Assembly: GCF_002979755.1 (NCBI RefSeq)
Contig: NZ_PCPP01000001.1
Location: 1,148,665 to 1,212,664, forward strand
Origin: Chryseobacterium culicis
GTDB taxonomy: Bacteria > Bacteroidota > Bacteroidia > Flavobacteriales > Weeksellaceae
Direction: 5' to 3'
DNA length: 64,000 nucleotides
Shown here: positions 25,823-35,594 of the stretch, piece by piece
Numbering within the stretch: the stretch's first letter is position 1
Layout: each line of letters starts with the position of its first letter
Position numbers and translations under genes: made by a program
The notes under the pieces: model-generated
Told to the model about the DNA's origin: nothing
The model's input: only the letters and a program-made list of their open reading frames with translations
The model's database searches: none

Positions 25823-27304
25823 TTATACCCAGCTGTGTCCTTGTCTTTCCACCAAAGCATTAACATCTTCCGGCCCCCAGCTTCCCGCTTTATAATTCGG
25901 GAAAGACAGGTCTTTGTTATTTTCCCATGCTTCCTGTATTGTGGTGACAACATCCCACGCTTCTTCCACCTGATCAGAACGCATAAATAAGGTAAGATCT
26001 CCTAAAAGGGCATCCTGTAAAAGAGTTTCATACGCTTCCGGAGTATCATCCTGACAGGCAAAATTATCAAAGATCATTTCGGCAGGTTTCAAATCCAGGG
26101 TAAGTCCTGGTTTTTTCGTCATAAACTGCAGTCTGATATCCATCATCGGCTGGATATTAATAATCAGTCTGTTGGCTGATAAAAGATGAGGGCTGTCTGA
26201 GAATGTGGAATGAGGAAGCGGTTTAAACTGAATGGTAATATAAGAATGTTTTTCTTTCATTTTCTTTCCGGTACGAACATAGAAAGGAACATCCTGCCAT
26301 CTTTCGTTATCCAGGTAGAATTTGATCGCAGCAAAAGTTTCAGTATTGGAATCTGAAGCAATTCCATCTTCCTGACGATATCCTTTCACTTCCATTCCAT
26401 TCACAATACCTTTTCCATATTGTCCTCTTACAGCATAATGATCTACCTGATCAGAAGAAATTCTGCGTATCGATTTCAAAACATCTACTTTACGATCTCT
26501 GATTTCCCCTGACTGCAATGAAGCAGGCGGTTCCATAGCTACCATACACAGGATTTGCAACAGGTGATTCTGAATCATATCTCTCAAAGCTCCAGTCTGC
26601 TCATAAAAGGCTCCTCTGGTCTCAACTCCTACTTCTTCTGCCACCGTAATCTGTACGGACTCTATATATTTATGCTTCCATAAAGGTTCAAAAATAGAGT
26701 TCCCAAATCGGAATGCCAATATATTTTGTACGGTTTCTTTTCCCAGATAGTGATCAATACGATAGATCTGTTCTTCCTCAAAGGTTTTTGCCAGAAGGCT
26801 ATTAAGTTCGATTGCGGACTGTTTATTGTGACCAAAAGGCTTTTCAATAATAATACGGTCTTTTTTCGGATCGGAAGCTAATGACGTAGTTTTGATATGA
26901 TTGGATATCGTAGAAATGAAATTAGGGCCAATTGACAGGTAAAACAACCTGTTGCCTCTCATTCCGTAAACAGTGTCAAAATTCTGCAACTTCTGTTGTA
27001 GATTTTCATAAGAACTTTCTTCATCCAGCTGATGCTGAAAGTAAGTTATATGAGCCTGAAAACCTGCCCAGTCTTCAGAAGTTACTTTTTTTCTGGAGAA
27101 ACTTTCGAGATTTTCTTTGATGTAATTTCTGAAATTTTCATCGGTATTTTCTGCCCTTCCCAGCGCTACAATATTGAAGCCTTTGGGCATTCTGCCATCG
27201 ATATATAAGTTGTAAAATGCCGGAAAAAGTTTTCTTTTTGCCAGATCTCCTGTAGCACCAAAAATAACGATAGTTGTTGGCTGCAAGATTCTATTTTGAT
27301 TCAT
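25823..27304 (-). CDS. zwf: glucose-6-phosphate dehydrogenase
   Basis: From the ATG at 27304 the enzyme is 493 residues, matching the family. An upstream in-frame start at 27337 would overlap the gnd end and add 11 residues, so it is rejected. TIVIFGATGDLAKRKLFPA near residues 10-28 is the NADP-binding motif, and RIDHYLGKE (about 182-190) is the catalytic signature with the substrate lysine. It oxidises glucose 6-phosphate to the lactone. The gene lies 11 bases after gnd in the operon. Confidence 0.96.
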   Translation of the reverse strand: MNQNRILQPTTIVIFGATGDLAKRKLFPAFYNLYIDGRMPKGFNIVALGRAENTDENFRNYIKENLESFSRKKVTSEDWAGFQAHITYFQHQLDEESSYENLQQKLQNFDTVYGMRGNRLFYLSIGPNFISTISNHIKTTSLASDPKKDRIIIEKPFGHNKQSAIELNSLLAKTFEEEQIYRIDHYLGKETVQNILAFRFGNSIFEPLWKHKYIESVQITVAEEVGVETRGAFYEQTGALRDMIQNHLLQILCMVAMEPPASLQSGEIRDRKVDVLKSIRRISSDQVDHYAVRGQYGKGIVNGMEVKGYRQEDGIASDSNTETFAAIKFYLDNERWQDVPFYVRTGKKMKEKHSYITIQFKPLPHSTFSDSPHLLSANRLIINIQPMMDIRLQFMTKKPGLTLDLKPAEMIFDNFACQDDTPEAYETLLQDALLGDLTLFMRSDQVEEAWDVVTTIQEAWENNKDLSFPNYKAGSWGPEDVNALVERQGHSWV

Positions 27305-27315
27305 TTTTCCGAATT

Positions 27316-28734
27316 TTAATTGTTTGCACTTTGCCAAGAGGTATGGAAAACTCCTTCCCTGTCGATACGCTGATAAGTATGAGCCCCGAAATAATCACGC
27401 TGAGCCTGGATCAGATTTACAGGAAGAGATTCTGTGGTATAAGCATCAAAATATCCCAACGCCGTCTGAATTCCTAAACTTGAGATTCCATTTGTAACAG
27501 CATATCCGGCAGTTTTTCTTAACGCTTTTATTTTTGATTTTACCAGTTCAGAAATATCATGATCAAGCAGGATATTGGAAAGATTAGGATTTTGGGTATA
27601 TGCTGAATAGAATTTTTCCAGCAGAACGGAACGGATGATACATCCTCCTCGCCAGATTTTCACAACATCTTTCAATGGGATTTCAAAACCATATTCTTCA
27701 GAAGCTTTTACCAGTAATGATAATCCCTGTGCATAGCTGATTAATGTGGAAAGAAAAAGAGCATCGCCTACTTCCTGAATAAACAATTCTGTGTTTTCCG
27801 GTTTTGTGATTTCTTTTTCAGCATATATTTTTGAAGCCTGAACTCTCTCGTTTTTATAAGCGGACAGAATTCTTGACGTTACTGCAATATCAATTGTAGG
27901 AATAGAAACTCCGATTTCCATAGCTTGCTCAGAGGTCCATTTTCCGGTTCCTTTCGCTCCGGCCTTATCTAAAATCACATCAACAAGATAGTTCTCTGTC
28001 AAATCATCTTTCTGGGTAAAAATATCTCTGGTAATTTCAATAAGGAATGAGTTCATTTCACCATTATTCCATTCTCTGAATACCTGATATAGCTGATCAT
28101 TATTTAAACCTGCTCCTCTTTTCAGAAGGTCATAAGCTTCACTGATAAGCTGCATAATGGCATATTCAATACCGTTGTGTACCATTTTCACATAGTTTCC
28201 GGCAGATCCTTTCCCCATATAAGCTGTGCATGCTTCATTGTCTACTTTTGCAGCAATGGCTTCAAGCATTGGTTTCAGAAGTTTGAATGCTTCCAGATCT
28301 CCTCCAGGCATAATACTTGGGCCTGTTCTCGCTCCTTTTTCACCACCTGACACCCCCATTCCCATAAAATGCAGTTTTTTGGATGCCAGATCAGCAACCC
28401 GTCTGTTGGTGTCTTCAAAATAAGAATTTCCTGCATCAATTACGATATCACCTTCGCTTAAAAGCGGAGTAATGTTTTCCAGCACAGCATCTACAGGTTT
28501 TCCTGCAGGCACCATAAGAATAATTTTTCTTGGGACTTCCAGTGCAGATACAAAATCTTCCAGAGAGCCTGTACCTTTAACTTTCATTTCGGAAGCAGCT
28601 CCGCCTTCTAATTCTTTAACTTTCTCCTGATCAAGGTCGAATCCTGCGATTGAAAAACCATTGTCAGCGATATTATAAAGCAGATTCCGCCCCATTACTC
28701 CAAGGCCAACCATTCCATAACTATATCTTTCCAT
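27316..28734 (-). CDS. gnd: 6-phosphogluconate dehydrogenase, decarboxylating
   Basis: The 472-residue protein has the length of the long GndA type. It starts with MVGLGVMGRNLLYNIADNGF (NADP-binding loop), then shows GNSYFEDTNRR, MGMGVSGGEKGARTGPSIMP and the catalytic KMVHNGIEYAIMQLISE with the general-base lysine. The end has AQRDYFGAHTYQRID, which forms the tail that reaches the partner subunit. It makes ribulose 5-phosphate, CO2 and NADPH. First gene of gnd-zwf-pgl. Confidence 0.96.
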   Translation of the reverse strand: MERYSYGMVGLGVMGRNLLYNIADNGFSIAGFDLDQEKVKELEGGAASEMKVKGTGSLEDFVSALEVPRKIILMVPAGKPVDAVLENITPLLSEGDIVIDAGNSYFEDTNRRVADLASKKLHFMGMGVSGGEKGARTGPSIMPGGDLEAFKLLKPMLEAIAAKVDNEACTAYMGKGSAGNYVKMVHNGIEYAIMQLISEAYDLLKRGAGLNNDQLYQVFREWNNGEMNSFLIEITRDIFTQKDDLTENYLVDVILDKAGAKGTGKWTSEQAMEIGVSIPTIDIAVTSRILSAYKNERVQASKIYAEKEITKPENTELFIQEVGDALFLSTLISYAQGLSLLVKASEEYGFEIPLKDVVKIWRGGCIIRSVLLEKFYSAYTQNPNLSNILLDHDISELVKSKIKALRKTAGYAVTNGISSLGIQTALGYFDAYTTESLPVNLIQAQRDYFGAHTYQRIDREGVFHTSWQSANN

Positions 28735-28961
28735 TATATTGGTATTAATATGAATTTTGTTATACAGAGAATAAAATTACGTAAATGCCTATAATGAAAA
28801 AAATAAAAGGAAAGAAAAAGTTTACACCTCCATTGTTTTGCCCTGATTTATAAGCCCCTAATATTCACATTTTCATATGATTTTGTGTTTACAGAATAAA
28901 ATTCAATCATTAATATGGGAATGATCTATTAAAACAGTCTGTTTTTTGGCATAATTAAACT

Positions 28962-28969
28962 TATATTTG
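28962..28969 (+). promoter_or_regulatory. TATATTTG -7 box
   Basis: TATATTTGC lies 17 bases before the ATG at 28987 and fits the consensus. Confidence 0.6.
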
Positions 28970-28986
28970 CCAAAATTTATAAAGTA

Positions 28987-29346
28987 ATGAACTATAAACT
29001 TGAACTCAACACTCAGGAGCCTAATTCTAAAATCGTTTTTAATAACATCATATTTGATTCGTTCAAGATTAATATAGTTGAAAGATATATCGGTTCTATG
29101 AAGGCTCGTCCTACATTATGCGAAGTTTTATTTAAAGTAAGGACTTTGGATAATGTACTTATTAACAGAAAAGATGGTAATATAAGAGTAAAGGTAAAAG
29201 GTGACGATTTTGAAACGTATCAGAAATTATCCAGAGACCTGAATTCTTATGAATACAAAAACAAACTGATTAACAGAAAAGAGGTAGAAGAGAACTATGT
29301 TCATTTCATCCTGAGTTTAGTAATTACGAATTATCAGCTTAACTAA
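28987..29346 (+). CDS. hypothetical 119-residue protein
   Basis: I do not recognise the family. The product is soluble, basic and mixed alpha/beta, with no signal peptide or membrane helix; Lys, Arg and Asn are frequent (KVRTLDNVLINRKDGNIRVK). The pattern of alternating hydrophobic residues in the middle suggests a small beta sheet. It is a single gene with a good TATATTTG promoter directly upstream, so it is likely real and expressed. It lies between the pentose-phosphate operon and a LuxR-type regulator, neither of which hints at its role. Confidence 0.65.
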   Translation: MNYKLELNTQEPNSKIVFNNIIFDSFKINIVERYIGSMKARPTLCEVLFKVRTLDNVLINRKDGNIRVKVKGDDFETYQKLSRDLNSYEYKNKLINRKEVEENYVHFILSLVITNYQLN

Positions 29347-29511
29347 GCTGTTCCGGGCATTCTCCTTCTAAAGTATTTTGTAGAGGGAGAATTTTCAGGA
29401 GAACCATGTATAGGAAGCAACCAGTTTTAAATTAAAAACTGTTAAGGTATACGGAGAAAAATAGGGTGTTTCTCAGTGCTTTTTGATCTGGAAACATGTA
29501 AAAAGTATAGT

Positions 29512-30270
29512 TTAAATCAAATTATTCGTTATTACGTAGGATATGGCTTCAATTATATTTTTCACTCCAATTCTTTCAAACAATTTGCTCCTGTGAAACT
29601 TTATTGTACTGGGTGACACAAACAGCTGTTCTGCAATTTCTTCTATTTTCAGCCCCTGAAGGTACAATCGTATGATTTCGATCTCCCTTAATTTTAAGGC
29701 TACTTTAGATTCTTCCGTCCATTTTCCTGTAAAGAGATTATACTTCCAATAGCTTTCTGAAGTATTGGATATGATTCTGATATTTCCGGCAGTCCGGTTC
29801 AGGGAATAGGACACTATACAGACTATTTTAGAGATTTCTCCATCATCACAGAGCTCTATGGGTGTAATCCTGTGATTGACCAGCACATCTACACTATTGG
29901 TATATTTAAGATGAAAATCATAGGTGATGGTGTGTACTTTTTTCTCTTCGGAGGAAAGACACTCAAAAAACTTAAGTCCATACGTACTTACTTTCTTTAA
30001 TATTTCAAGATCTTCCTTCTTAGCGTATTTACGAAAAAAGTTATAGCCCATTTTTTCAACCTCAGCAGACCCAAAACCGGAAAAAAGAAGAGGATTTTCC
30101 GAAATAAATTCTAATTTCTTTGTTTTAAGATCTGCAATATAAACACTACCCAAGCTGGTTTCCGACACTGCTTTAAGCACATTAAAATATTTGTCTGATG
30201 TACTCTTTTTTTCAGAATTTGATAAACCGGATGCCTTTATAGCATACAATGAATTATTTTTAGCACTCAT
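29512..30270 (-). CDS. LuxR family regulator with PAS-like N-terminal half
   Basis: The 252-residue protein ends in a LuxR/GerE helix-turn-helix (about 188-250), with LREIEIIRLYLQGLKIEEIA and VSPSTIKFHRSKLFERIGVK. The first 170 residues look like a PAS-type sensor (SVYIADLKTKKLEFISENP, then TYDFHLKYTNSVDVLVNHRI). Such proteins are common in Chryseobacterium and often sit near secreted-protein genes. The large T9SS cargo gene at 31035 lies on the other side of a long spacer. The signal sensed is unknown. Confidence 0.82.
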   Translation of the reverse strand: MSAKNNSLYAIKASGLSNSEKKSTSDKYFNVLKAVSETSLGSVYIADLKTKKLEFISENPLLFSGFGSAEVEKMGYNFFRKYAKKEDLEILKKVSTYGLKFFECLSSEEKKVHTITYDFHLKYTNSVDVLVNHRITPIELCDDGEISKIVCIVSYSLNRTAGNIRIISNTSESYWKYNLFTGKWTEESKVALKLREIEIIRLYLQGLKIEEIAEQLFVSPSTIKFHRSKLFERIGVKNIIEAISYVITNNLI

Positions 30271-30313
30271 ATTTTTAACATAACAATAAGATGTATTTTT
30301 TAGATGATTTTTG

Positions 30314-30321
30314 CAAACATA
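30314..30321 (-). promoter_or_regulatory. TATGTTTG -7 box for the LuxR-type gene
   Basis: On the minus strand TATGTTTG matches TAnnTTTG, 43 bases before the ATG at 30270. Confidence 0.5.
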
Positions 30322-31034
30322 TCTATAATTAAGCTAAATAAAAAATCTATCAAAACTTAATTATCATCAAACTAAAAACTACAAATCATTTATTTTGTTG
30401 ACAAAAAAATCTACAAAACATTCTTTTATTACATTTTAAATACCCATAGAATTCTATTTTTTCCGCCTTGCACGGAAATGAAAAGAGAAAAAATCAAAAT
30501 AATAAAAGAAATATATTTATATTAATCATTACTTTTAAAATAATTCTTGCCTATTTTCTTTTCTGAAGGTATTTTCGGAAGCATCAGTTTCTGATTAATT
30601 CATCAAACTTTGATTTAAAACTATACGAAAGTATAGTCATATTCAATTTTTAATAAATTAATTTTACCCAAGTCATCATCAAAAAACTAATCTAAGAAAA
30701 CTATATAAAAATGAAAGGAAACCCAACCCATTAAAAACCACAACAAGTTATAGGCAGTAAAGTGAACAAATATCAAATTGTAACGGATCTGCAACTCCCC
30801 CCATTCCCACTTACTTAGTACCTACTATTTTTTTCTGTTTATCCATTAATCACTTTTTATAAAAGAGGTGATAAGGAAACGCAGTGATATATTTTAACAG
30901 CTTACCCTATCTGTGATTAAAAACAGAGTTTTTCTATGAATTTATCAAACAAATTCTATGGAATAACTCCGCATATCTTTCGCTGGACTAGGCAGGCAAA
31001 TTGAATAACAGACTCTAACTAAAAATGAAACTAT
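30322..31034. other. 713-base AT-rich spacer with a small GAAA-loop hairpin
   Basis: No gene is seen. ACTATAC-GAAA-GTATAGT (30620-30637) is a perfect seven-pair hairpin with a GNRA loop. TCAAACTTTGA (30603-30613) is a short palindrome just before it. TATCTTTC (30974-30981) is one base off the -7 consensus and might serve the gene at 31035. The spacer is long for this genome and may hold a regulated 5' leader. Confidence 0.45.
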
Positions 31035-34000
31035 ATGAGAAAAATTCTACCTATTATCCTATTTTTACTGACTTTTGGTCATGCCCGGGGACAAACCTGC
31101 GTTCCGGTTCCGGTGCCCTTTTTACAGTCATTCAGTACCGGTGCACTTCCTGCATGCTGGACCAGCCAGAACCCTTCTTCAGCATCCACAAATGCTAACG
31201 TCAAATGGAAGTTTTCCGGATCAGCAGGCTACGGAGCCACCGGAAACGGAGGAAAACCTGCCGGAACTTTTGCATGGGTTGATGCCTCTTCCCCTTATGC
31301 TGATGAACACACTGTGGAACTGGTGAGCCCACAGATCAACCTAGCGGGATTAACGAATCCTTATATCAAATTTGAATGGTTTAAAGATCATTTGACCGGA
31401 CTTAACGGTACCGTACCTGCTGCCGACAACAATCAGTTAAAACTTGCAGTAAATAACGGTTCAGGATGGGTACAGGTATGGTCAGGTGACACCAATTCCC
31501 CAGAATGGAGAACAGTTGGTGTTCCTTTGGCGGCAAGTTATGTCGGGAATACCATACAGCTAAAGTTTACCGTAGATAAAGATGCTGCAGGAAATGGAAA
31601 TTTTTATGATGATGTATTATTGGATGAGGTTCAGGTAATTCAGGCTCCCACCTGTTTTGAGCCCGTGACTTTACCTGCCTCCAATATTGCACCTGCTTCT
31701 GCAACGCTGAACTGGACTGCTCCGCTTGCTCCAGCTCCGGCGCCAGCCAATGGTTATGAATATTATTACAGTACAAACAATACTCCTCCTGCAAATGCAA
31801 CAGCGGGTACACCCAATCCGGGAACAAGTGCTAATATCAGTTCACTTACTTCCGGAGCTACCTACTACTGGTGGGTAAGATCCGTTTGTTCCGCCACTGA
31901 CAAATCACCATGGATTGCAGGCATTCCTTTTACCCCAGGGCAGATTGGCGGAGGTACGGCTACCCATGCTTTTCTACCTGTATATTCTTGTTCCGGATTT
32001 AATTATTCCCAGCAGATTTATATGGCTTCAGAGATTGGAGCAGCTGTAGGAACGAATAATTATATAACAGCCATCAGATTTTTTGTTTCCACTACTGCTG
32101 CTGCCCAGGCTAATTATAACCAATGCGTGATCTATATGGGAAACACCACCCAAATAGATTTTGCCACCACTTCAAGCTGGGTACCTTCAACTTCTTTAAC
32201 ACAGGTGTATTCCGGTACTTTACCAACAATGGCAGCTGGTACATGGGTTGAAATTCCATTAAGTACTCCATTCTTATGGGATGGTGTCAGCAATGTGGTG
32301 ATAGGTGTTGACGAAAATTCAACAGGGACCTCATGTACCGCAAACTGGGGAAGTTATTCTGCGGGAAATAACCGTGGAATGATTTATTATAATTCAACAA
32401 CCAATCCGGATCCTGCGAACCTTCCTACGGCAACAAGCCGCTATGCTGTACTTCCAAGAGTACAATTAACAGGTACAACGTTACCAAGCTGCACCAATAC
32501 GCCTCCGACCAATATTGCTGTGAGTAATATTACGGCTACCTCAGCCAATGTTACCTGGAATGCAACAGCCAATGCAACGTATGTGGTAAGATACAGAATA
32601 CCTCCTTCCCTTACATGGCAAACCATTACTATAGCAACTCCTTTTACCAATAGTGTAACGCTTACTTCATTAACTGAGCAAACACAATATGAGGTAGAGA
32701 TCGCAACAATCTGTGGAACTCAGGGCGTATTTTCTGCACCTGTCAGTTTTACAACTCCGGCTCTGACTTATTGTAATGCAGCCACAGCAACCGTTACAAA
32801 CGGATATATCAATAATGTGACTATGATTGGTACTAATGTACCTTTAACCAGTAATAATTCCGGGCCAACAACGTATACAGATTATTCTACAGATCCTGCA
32901 AAAACAGTTACGCTGCTTAGAAATTCAGTAAATAATACGTTGTCTGTAGGAAGATCAATCTTATCAGGAACGTATTCTACCAATGCATGGATCGATTTTA
33001 ACGGTGACGGGATTTTTGATAATAATCCGACAACAAGTCCTGGTGGGGAAAGAATTATGAATCTGGGCTATTCAAATACAACTCCTGTTACGGCTACTTT
33101 TGATGTTCCGGCAAATGCGTATTTAGGAACGAGTAAGGTAAAAATGCGCGTTATTGTATATTCTCTCACTCCAGCCAACGCCTGCGGACCTTTAACCAGC
33201 AATGGAGAAGTTGAAGATTATTATGTGAAATTTATTGATCTTCAACCTTGTACTACTGCTGCTCCTGCTAATATTGCAGTGAACAACCTTACCCATAATA
33301 CCGCTTATGTATCATGGATGCCTGCTGCTAATGCTACTTATGTTATCAGATGGAGACAAGGAAGTACAGGAACATGGCTTCCCACAGCGGCCGGGCAGAC
33401 TCTTCCTGCAGGACAAAGCTTTTATACCATAACGGGACTTGCCGAGCAGACCGGATATCAGGTTCAAATTGCAACGATCTGCAACGGAAACCAGGGAGCA
33501 TTCTCTCCCAGCATAAGTTTTACGACTCCGCCACTGACCTATTGCAGCATGACCGGAACAGGAACGAACGATTATATTTCCAATGTAAAAGTGACCCCTG
33601 TCAACTTCCCGATAATGGATAACACTTCTGTTCAGACGAATTACATCAGTTATACATCAGCAGCCACACTTATTAATCTTGAAATCGGTTCTCAGGGAAA
33701 TCAACTGTCGGTTTCTAAAGGCTGGGTAGGAACTCAATATGCTGATGCTGTAAATGCATGGATCGATTGGGACAGAGATGGAATTTTCACCGATACTGAA
33801 AAGGTACTGACTTCTGCAGCCAACACAACGACTCCAGTAACAGCCACTTTTGATGTTCCCGCAACGGGAGTTTATACAGGACCTTTAACAACTACCATGC
33901 GAGTGGTAATGAAGCGAACCAGCGCTCCGGTAATGTGTGCAGATGCAGCCAATGGTGAAGTAGAAGATTATAGTGTAAGATTAAGACCATGCAGTAATGC

Positions 34001-35543
34001 AACACCTGGAAATCCTGTATTTACCAATATTACCCATAATTCAGTGAATATAAACTGGACTGCAGCTACTAACAATAATGCTTTTGTCCTAGAATACAGA
34101 CCTGTTACAACGCCTGCTTCTGCTTGGACAACTTTGAACCTTTCTGTTTTAGGAGGAAATCCACCAGTAACAATCAATACTTTAACTCCGGCTACGGTTT
34201 ATGAGGTAAGAATTGCAGCAGTTTGTGGCAGTGGCGGAATCGGAGTTTACACTCCCATAAAAACATTTACAACAAGATGTGATCCTACTCCACCATTTGT
34301 AACTATAAGCAATGTAACCTCAAACTCAGCACTGATTACCTGGAATCCTATTGTTCCGAGTGCGTCCTATATTTTAAGATGGAGAGAAGTAGGTACTATT
34401 CCATGGAATATGCCAACAATCCCTCAACCACCGGCAAATTCATACACGATTCCAAATCTTGATTCATTCAAAACTTATGAAGTGCAGGTAGCCAATATCT
34501 GTAACGGAGAACTAACGGCCAATCCGTGGTCTAATCCGAAGGTATTTACTACTGAAAGAATTTGTGAAATTCCTCCTCCGGGGCTTATGATCACTCAGAT
34601 TACTCCAACAACGGCAGAAGTTGTATGGGATTCGTTTCCGGGAGCTACTTACCTGCTGAAATACAGAAAGGTAGGGATTCCAAGCTGGAGTGATGTTCCT
34701 GTGATTACCAATACTTACACCATTACAGGTTTGCTGGAACTTACCAAATACGAAATGCAGGTGGCCAATATCTGTAACGGAGTACCGGGAAATTTTACCA
34801 AACTATACTATTTCACTACTCCTACCGTAATCTACTGTCCGATGTCAGCAGCCAATTCCACAACAGAATTTATTTCAAAGGTTACTGTGAAACCTAATGG
34901 TAATAAGGAAATGATCAATGAATCGCTCGCATCTACCTATTCGGATTATACAGGAAACCCTTTACAATTTATTGATTTGATTCAAGGATCAAAAGGAAAC
35001 CAGATTACTATTGATAAGACTTTAAGTTCAGGAACTAACGCAGGTATTGCTGTCTGGATCGATTTCAACAGAAACGGAGAATTTGATATCAACGAAAGAA
35101 TTCTGGCGGACGGCCCTAATGGAAATCCAACGGCAAGTACTGTTTTCTCAGTTCCAACGGAAGCTTTCATCAGTATGACCGATCATAAATATGTAGTGAT
35201 GAGAGTCGCTTTACAAAAAGACGGTATTCCTGTGAACTGTACCAAATTCAAAGATGGTGAAGTGGAAGATTATACGGTCAGAATCTCAAAACAGCCAGTA
35301 CCGAATTCGCTTAACCAATCGGAGATCCACATTTATCCCAATCCGGTAAGTTCTGTATTGTATGTAAAAAATATAAGTGCAAAGGCTCAGTATAAAATTT
35401 ACAGTGCTGTTGGAAGACTTATATCAACCGGAATTATTCTTAACAATGCTATTGATGTCAGCAATCTCATCCACGGAATGTATATGATAGAGATTGAGGA
35501 TGGAGGCATTACTGTTCAGAAGAAATTTATAAAGGAATCATAA
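31035..35543 (+). CDS. large T9SS type A cargo with fibronectin III and GEVED domains
   Basis: The 1502-residue secreted protein has a signal peptide (1-20), a jelly-roll 'choice-of-anchor/MAM-like' domain (about 22-205), at least six fibronectin type III repeats with the WxxxxxATYxxRYR pattern, and three GEVED domains starting near residues 578, 835 and 1266. Each GEVED domain has an acidic loop (DFNGDGIFD, DWDRDGIFTD, DFNRNGEFD) and ends in GEVEDY. The last about 75 residues are a type A sorting domain (IHIYPNPVSSVLYV ... KFIKES) for secretion and surface attachment through T9SS. Likely an adhesin or matrix protein; no catalytic site is seen. It starts a three-gene same-strand group. Confidence 0.9.
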   Translation: MRKILPIILFLLTFGHARGQTCVPVPVPFLQSFSTGALPACWTSQNPSSASTNANVKWKFSGSAGYGATGNGGKPAGTFAWVDASSPYADEHTVELVSPQINLAGLTNPYIKFEWFKDHLTGLNGTVPAADNNQLKLAVNNGSGWVQVWSGDTNSPEWRTVGVPLAASYVGNTIQLKFTVDKDAAGNGNFYDDVLLDEVQVIQAPTCFEPVTLPASNIAPASATLNWTAPLAPAPAPANGYEYYYSTNNTPPANATAGTPNPGTSANISSLTSGATYYWWVRSVCSATDKSPWIAGIPFTPGQIGGGTATHAFLPVYSCSGFNYSQQIYMASEIGAAVGTNNYITAIRFFVSTTAAAQANYNQCVIYMGNTTQIDFATTSSWVPSTSLTQVYSGTLPTMAAGTWVEIPLSTPFLWDGVSNVVIGVDENSTGTSCTANWGSYSAGNNRGMIYYNSTTNPDPANLPTATSRYAVLPRVQLTGTTLPSCTNTPPTNIAVSNITATSANVTWNATANATYVVRYRIPPSLTWQTITIATPFTNSVTLTSLTEQTQYEVEIATICGTQGVFSAPVSFTTPALTYCNAATATVTNGYINNVTMIGTNVPLTSNNSGPTTYTDYSTDPAKTVTLLRNSVNNTLSVGRSILSGTYSTNAWIDFNGDGIFDNNPTTSPGGERIMNLGYSNTTPVTATFDVPANAYLGTSKVKMRVIVYSLTPANACGPLTSNGEVEDYYVKFIDLQPCTTAAPANIAVNNLTHNTAYVSWMPAANATYVIRWRQGSTGTWLPTAAGQTLPAGQSFYTITGLAEQTGYQVQIATICNGNQGAFSPSISFTTPPLTYCSMTGTGTNDYISNVKVTPVNFPIMDNTSVQTNYISYTSAATLINLEIGSQGNQLSVSKGWVGTQYADAVNAWIDWDRDGIFTDTEKVLTSAANTTTPVTATFDVPATGVYTGPLTTTMRVVMKRTSAPVMCADAANGEVEDYSVRLRPCSNATPGNPVFTNITHNSVNINWTAATNNNAFVLEYRPVTTPASAWTTLNLSVLGGNPPVTINTLTPATVYEVRIAAVCGSGGIGVYTPIKTFTTRCDPTPPFVTISNVTSNSALITWNPIVPSASYILRWREVGTIPWNMPTIPQPPANSYTIPNLDSFKTYEVQVANICNGELTANPWSNPKVFTTERICEIPPPGLMITQITPTTAEVVWDSFPGATYLLKYRKVGIPSWSDVPVITNTYTITGLLELTKYEMQVANICNGVPGNFTKLYYFTTPTVIYCPMSAANSTTEFISKVTVKPNGNKEMINESLASTYSDYTGNPLQFIDLIQGSKGNQITIDKTLSSGTNAGIAVWIDFNRNGEFDINERILADGPNGNPTASTVFSVPTEAFISMTDHKYVVMRVALQKDGIPVNCTKFKDGEVEDYTVRISKQPVPNSLNQSEIHIYPNPVSSVLYVKNISAKAQYKIYSAVGRLISTGIILNNAIDVSNLIHGMYMIEIEDGGITVQKKFIKES

Positions 35544-35594
35544 TCTCTTTTGTAGATGAAAATTCAATTTTTTAGAATCAAAATTCTGTAATTC

